Shown here: piece by piece, positions 62,476-64,000 of the stretch | Layout of the letters: every line of letters begins with the position of its first letter | Numbering within the stretch: position 1 is the first letter of the stretch | Assembly (NCBI RefSeq): GCF_007750855.1 | Contig: NZ_CP036291.1 | Coordinates: 4,216,001-4,280,000 of the forward strand | DNA from: Pirellulimonas nuda | GTDB lineage: Bacteria; Planctomycetota; Planctomycetia; Pirellulales; Lacipirellulaceae | Length of the DNA: 64,000 nucleotides | Direction: 5' to 3' | The notes under the pieces: model-generated | What the model was told of the DNA's origin: nothing | Database searches by the model: none | What the model saw: only the letters and a program-made list of their open reading frames with translations | Translations under genes and position numbers: made by a program

Positions 62476-63123
62476 TTAGACCCCGACCAACGACTCGGCG
62501 CGGGTCGCCGGGCCGGGCTGCTCGGCGGGGGGCGGGCGGTCGCTGCGTGTGGCCGCGGCGCGCACCCAATCGAGATCGCCCCGCTTCCACACGTACGCGA
62601 AGCCGACCATCAACACCGCGAAGAAGACCAGCATATCGACAAGCGAGGCCCGCGCCATGACGCCGGCGGCGTCCGCTGCCGCGCCGCGGCGGGCGTCGCT
62701 CCCCTGCCGCAGGCTCATCGGGCCCGGCTCGACCGAGTCGAGCCGGGCCAGCGGCGACCGGTAGCCGACCAGCTCGCGCAGCCGGGCCTCGATCTCGGCG
62801 TCGGCGGCGACGGCCATCGCCGGGGGCGCCGCGTCGGCCGCGACGATCTGATTCGCCTTCCCAAAGACGGTCGCCCAGGGAAAGAAGAAGGCGACCTCAA
62901 CGTCGAAGATGATGAACAGCAGCGCCACCACATAGAACCGCAGGTCGAACTGCACAAAGCTCGAGCCGATGGTGGGCTCGCCGCACTCGTAGATCTCTAG
63001 CTTCTCGGCCGTCGGCGCCTTGGGCCGCAGCAGCCGTCCCACCAAGAGGTTCACGAACACGAACCCCATCGCGACAGCAACGAATGCCGCAAGTGTGCCG
63101 ACGATTAGCGTGGGAGTAGCCAT
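62476..63123 (-). CDS. nuoA: NADH-quinone oxidoreductase subunit A with a large insertion
   Basis: 215 residues versus about 120-150 usually. TM1 (TLIVGTLAAFVAVAMGFVFV), the conserved loop AEKLEIYECGEPTIGSSFVQ, and TM2 with FIIFDVEVAFFFPWA are all normal. About 65 extra residues follow (Ala-rich, EIEARLRELVGYRSP, ending near GVMARAS). TM3 (LVDMLVFFAVLMVGFAYVW) and the KRGDLDW end then resume. The insert lies in the loop between TM2 and TM3. It is probably a lineage-specific extension rather than an artefact, because the frame stays open and the ends match. Confidence 0.93.
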   Translation of the reverse strand: MATPTLIVGTLAAFVAVAMGFVFVNLLVGRLLRPKAPTAEKLEIYECGEPTIGSSFVQFDLRFYVVALLFIIFDVEVAFFFPWATVFGKANQIVAADAAPPAMAVAADAEIEARLRELVGYRSPLARLDSVEPGPMSLRQGSDARRGAAADAAGVMARASLVDMLVFFAVLMVGFAYVWKRGDLDWVRAAATRSDRPPPAEQPGPATRAESLVGV

Positions 63124-63237
63124 AACGAGTTCTTAACCGCGGACACAAGCTGGCATGATGACTGATAACCAAGGTTCAATGACAAAGTGATTCCCAAGTT
63201 CTGCTTCGTGGCCACTGCGTCGGGCCTACTCTTCCGT

Positions 63238-63264
63238 CATCCGTGAAATCCGTGCTACCCGTGG
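63238..63264. repeat. Single-arm copy of the CCACGGATTTCACGG unit
   Basis: The complement of this stretch matches the outer left arm of the element at 34703 almost exactly (AACCACGGGTAGCACGG, then ATTTCACGG). It lies 7 nt from the nuoI stop, in the gap before nuoA. A possible weak partner (TTAACCGCGGACAC) is near 63134. Confidence 0.6.
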
Positions 63265-63271
63265 TTCTCTT

Positions 63272-63835
63272 TCAGGAAGGCTGGTTCGGTCCGCCGTGGA
63301 CCGGTTCAACGATCACCTTCGACTCCGCCACGGCCGTGGGATTGAGCGTGGCGCGTCCCCAGGCCACGTCCAGCGGCAGCCGAGCAAAGTCGACGATGCA
63401 CCCGTCGCGGCTGTAGCAGCTCAGGTCGTGCGTGGCGCCCATGAAGATGCAGTCTACCGGGCAGGGCTCAACGCACAGCGCGCAGAACATGCACTTGCTG
63501 TAGTCGATGGCGTAGCCGGTGACGACAAAGCCCTTGCCCCCCTCGACCTTCTCCTTGCCGATGTAGATGCAGTCTACCGGACAGGCTTTGGCGCACAGGT
63601 CGCAGCCGATGCAGGTAGTGAGGTCGAAGCGGTGGAAGCCGCGGTAGCGCGCCGCGACGGGGACGGGGAGCTCTGGGTACTCGAACTGTTCGGTGAACGT
63701 CCGCCGGCCGGTTCGGTAGGTCTTCAGCCACACGCCGAGCGTCGTGCCGAGCCCGTCAGCGACGGTCGCGACCGTTTCTGCGATATTTCCGGCCCAGGGC
63801 CAGGCCCGTTTCAGGGCAGCGATCATGGCGGACAA
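63272..63835 (-). CDS. nuoI: NADH-quinone oxidoreductase subunit I
   Basis: 187 residues. Two 4Fe-4S motifs, [17 protein letters not shown] and [17 protein letters not shown], are separated by the usual 30-40 residues and preceded by the membrane-peripheral helix. C-terminal [12 protein letters not shown] is a short extension. It relays electrons between the NuoG clusters and N2. It is the first nuo gene of the visible cluster; the 165 nt upstream to the window edge contain no gene. Confidence 0.95.
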   Translation of the reverse strand: MSAMIAALKRAWPWAGNIAETVATVADGLGTTLGVWLKTYRTGRRTFTEQFEYPELPVPVAARYRGFHRFDLTTCIGCDLCAKACPVDCIYIGKEKVEGGKGFVVTGYAIDYSKCMFCALCVEPCPVDCIFMGATHDLSCYSRDGCIVDFARLPLDVAWGRATLNPTAVAESKVIVEPVHGGPNQPS

Positions 63836-64000
63836 CGCGCGGTTTGAGCGGCGCCAGGGCGTAGCGGGCGCCCGCCAGGGGGCGCGACCGGTCGACCTAA
63901 CTCGTTAACTTGGTTGGGATTGTAACACCTGAGGGCAGCGCGGCAATGCGTCTGCCTGGGCTGCCGAGCGGCTCGCGCAAACGCGCTGCTGAGCAAATGG

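Overview
The window looks like a chromosomal piece of a GC-rich planctomycete, most likely a Pirellulales bacterium close to Lacipirellulaceae. This is inferred from a DUF1559 pseudopilin, a PEP-CTERM sorting tail, a type II secretion-like operon with planctomycete-style prepilins, and repeat-filled gaps between genes. I found no rRNA or intact tRNA gene, no CRISPR array, no transposase and no phage gene.

Layout. 1-640: 3' end of a secreted LamG protein. 0.7-11.6 kb (+): type II secretion / type IV pilus-like operon with a degenerate receiver, ATPase, platform protein, five E5-type pseudopilins, a GspK-like protein, PilM/PilN and PilO homologues, a secretin and a PilP/GspC-like lipoprotein. 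11.6-17.3 kb (-): ABC-2 exporter with a large membrane partner. 17.5-25.7 kb (-): lipA, cysK, two secreted unknowns, a CbiX/SirB chelatase, a paired active/inactive M16 peptidase set and a GNAT acetyltransferase. 26-30.6 kb (+): Zn/Mn-type ABC importer whose two permeases each carry a C-terminal DtxR-like metal-sensor region. 30.6-41.6 kb: tsaB, metallophosphoesterase, yidC with a PDZ insert, mnmE, POT peptide transporter, RsmB-like methyltransferase, HemQ-like chlorite-dismutase family protein and a PEP-CTERM vanadium haloperoxidase/PAP2 protein. 41.5-52.4 kb: nucleoside salvage island (upp, CNT transporter, hpt, cdd, deoA, two purine nucleoside phosphorylases, deoC) flanked by two secreted EEP-fold nuclease/phosphatase genes, one overlapping a DUF1559 pseudopilin gene. 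53-58.3 kb (-): prkA-yeaH-spoVR stress module. 58.8-60.3 kb: acidic/arginine-rich disordered protein. 60.5-63.8 kb (-): nuoI, nuoA (with an insertion), nuoC and nuoD, without nuoB.

Beyond the genes, the main signal is in the gaps. Many short intergenic spaces between co-directional genes are almost entirely filled by inverted-repeat mosaics, REP-like hairpin doublets, or 7-nt tandem arrays, and these usually begin within about 20 nt of an upstream stop codon. The strongest functional leads are the permease/metal-sensor fusions with an AT-rich palindrome at the head of their operon, the pseudopilin-nuclease-deoC overlap, and the PDZ-bearing YidC.
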